Assembly (NCBI RefSeq): GCF_000225505.1
Contig: NZ_BACI01000117.1
Span: forward strand, 1 to 64,000
Direction of reading: 5' to 3'
Source: Gordonia alkanivorans NBRC 16433
Lineage (GTDB): Bacteria > Actinomycetota > Actinomycetes > Mycobacteriales > Mycobacteriaceae
Length of the DNA: 64,000 nucleotides
Shown: positions 63,429-64,000 of the stretch, in pieces
How positions within the stretch are numbered: position 1 is the stretch's first letter
How the letters are laid out: each line of letters starts with the position of its first letter
Made by a program: the position numbers and the translations under genes
Notes under the pieces: generated by a model
Told to the model about the DNA's origin: nothing
Seen by the model: the letters and a program-made list of their open reading frames with translations, nothing else
The model's database searches: none

Positions 63429-63434
63429 TAGCCT
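63429..63434 (+). promoter_or_regulatory. -10 element TAGCCT of mug
   Basis: TAGCCT ends 6 nt before ATG 63441, 16 nt after the VOC stop. The GGGGG in between could also be a weak ribosome-binding site. Confidence 0.4.
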
Positions 63435-63440
63435 CGGGGG

Positions 63441-64000
63441 ATGGGATTCACCAGGGCCGAACTCCTCGAGTTCCGGGATCGCACCGTCGACGACCTCGTC
63501 GGTGACGACTGTCGATTGCTGTTCGTCGGGATCAACCCCGGCCTGTGGACCGCCGCCACCGGCGCCCATTTCGCGCGCCCCGGCAACCGCTTCTATCCCG
63601 CGCTGGCACGCGCCGGGATCGTCGACCGGATCATCGACGCGTCCCGCGGCATGTCCGAGGCCGACGCCGAGTTGCTGACCGGACGAGGAGTCGGCATCAC
63701 GAACGTCGTCGCCCGGGCGACCGCGACCGCCGCGGAACTCACGGTCGAGGAGTTTCAAGACGGGGGTCGTCGGCTGCGGGAACGTGTGCGTGAGATCCGG
63801 CCACGAGTGGTGGCGGTCGCCGGGATCACCGCCTACCGCAGCGCCTTCGGGCGTCGCGACGCGGTGTCGGGTCGCCAGGATGAGACCTGGGACGGGGCCC
63901 AGCTCTGGGTGGTCCCGAACCCCAGCGGACTCAACGCGCACGAGACCGTCGACTCGCTGGCCGCCGCGTATCGGGAGGCAGCGGTCGCGGCCGGCGTGGT
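63441..64000 (+). CDS. mug: Mismatch-specific (G/U, G/T) DNA glycosylase, partial
   Basis: The first 186 residues are in the window; the gene runs off its right edge. The start is complete. LLFVGINPGLWTAATGAHFARPGNRFYPAL is the Mug/TDG active-site motif (GINPG) and WVVPNPSGLNAH the second DNA-contact motif. Mug removes uracil or ethenocytosine from mispairs. ATG 63441 is the family start. Confidence 0.9.
   Translation, partial: MGFTRAELLEFRDRTVDDLVGDDCRLLFVGINPGLWTAATGAHFARPGNRFYPALARAGIVDRIIDASRGMSEADAELLTGRGVGITNVVARATATAAELTVEEFQDGGRRLRERVREIRPRVVAVAGITAYRSAFGRRDAVSGRQDETWDGAQLWVVPNPSGLNAHETVDSLAAAYREAAVAAGV

Overview
The window looks like chromosome from a high-GC, mycolic-acid-containing actinobacterium, most likely Gordonia or a close relative. 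Evidence: actinobacterial gene order and codon use, a fused HadA/HadB mycolate dehydratase, F420- and mycothiol-type enzyme families, an actinobacterial LexA box, and many start codons placed 6-7 nt after a TAnnnT -10 element (leaderless transcripts). Genus is inferred; no 16S is present.

Region 1 (1-18.9 kb) is conserved core. It opens with the end of an rRNA operon (5S rRNA and terminator). It then follows the order of the M. tuberculosis Rv1691-Rv1713 block: TPR/HAD phosphatase (fused here), tlyA, NAD kinase, recN, steA, steB/mctB, pyrG, NUDIX hydrolase, xerD, parA-like, scpA, scpB, rluB, cmk, der. Many of these genes overlap by 4 nt. The block ends with a large palindrome, a small membrane protein gene and tRNA-Pro(GGG).

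Region 2 (18.9-23.3 kb) is the most notable find. Four minus-strand genes, three of them joined by GTGA overlaps, encode a PapB-like mutase, an ADC synthase fusion (PapA-like), a PapC-like dehydrogenase and an AurF/CmlI-type di-iron N-oxygenase with all seven metal ligands. Together they should convert chorismate to a 4-aminophenyl C3 unit and oxidise its amine, as in chloramphenicol, corynecin or obafluorin biosynthesis.

Region 3 (23.6-37.5 kb) is accessory. It holds a HerA-like ATPase, a cupin protein, a degenerate serine recombinase (catalytic Ser replaced by Thr) beside a cluster of GTCTCG/CGAGAC half-sites, a probable organosulfur module (SfnB/DszC-like and DszA-like monooxygenases plus a five-component peptide-type ABC transporter), ogt, a Ddn-like F420 enzyme, a frameshifted small gene, and an ArsR-CDF metal efflux operon whose operator overlaps its own start.

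Region 4 (37.5-64 kb) contains hadAB, an MpaB/Lcp-like haem oxygenase, a metallo-beta-lactamase-fold gene behind a SoxR/MerR-like box, an HNH/DUF222 gene under a LexA-type box, pyruvate oxidase, several regulator-target pairs with visible operators (XRE-SDR, MarR-MDMPI, MarR/GbsR-DrrAB-like exporter, LysR-MFS), flavoenzymes, and a 1,065-residue SARP/AfsR-type regulator. Directly after the SARP gene, upstream of an FAD-linked oxidase gene, are three heptamer direct repeats with an exact 11-bp period, the pattern expected of a SARP operator. The window ends inside a mismatch-specific DNA glycosylase gene (mug).
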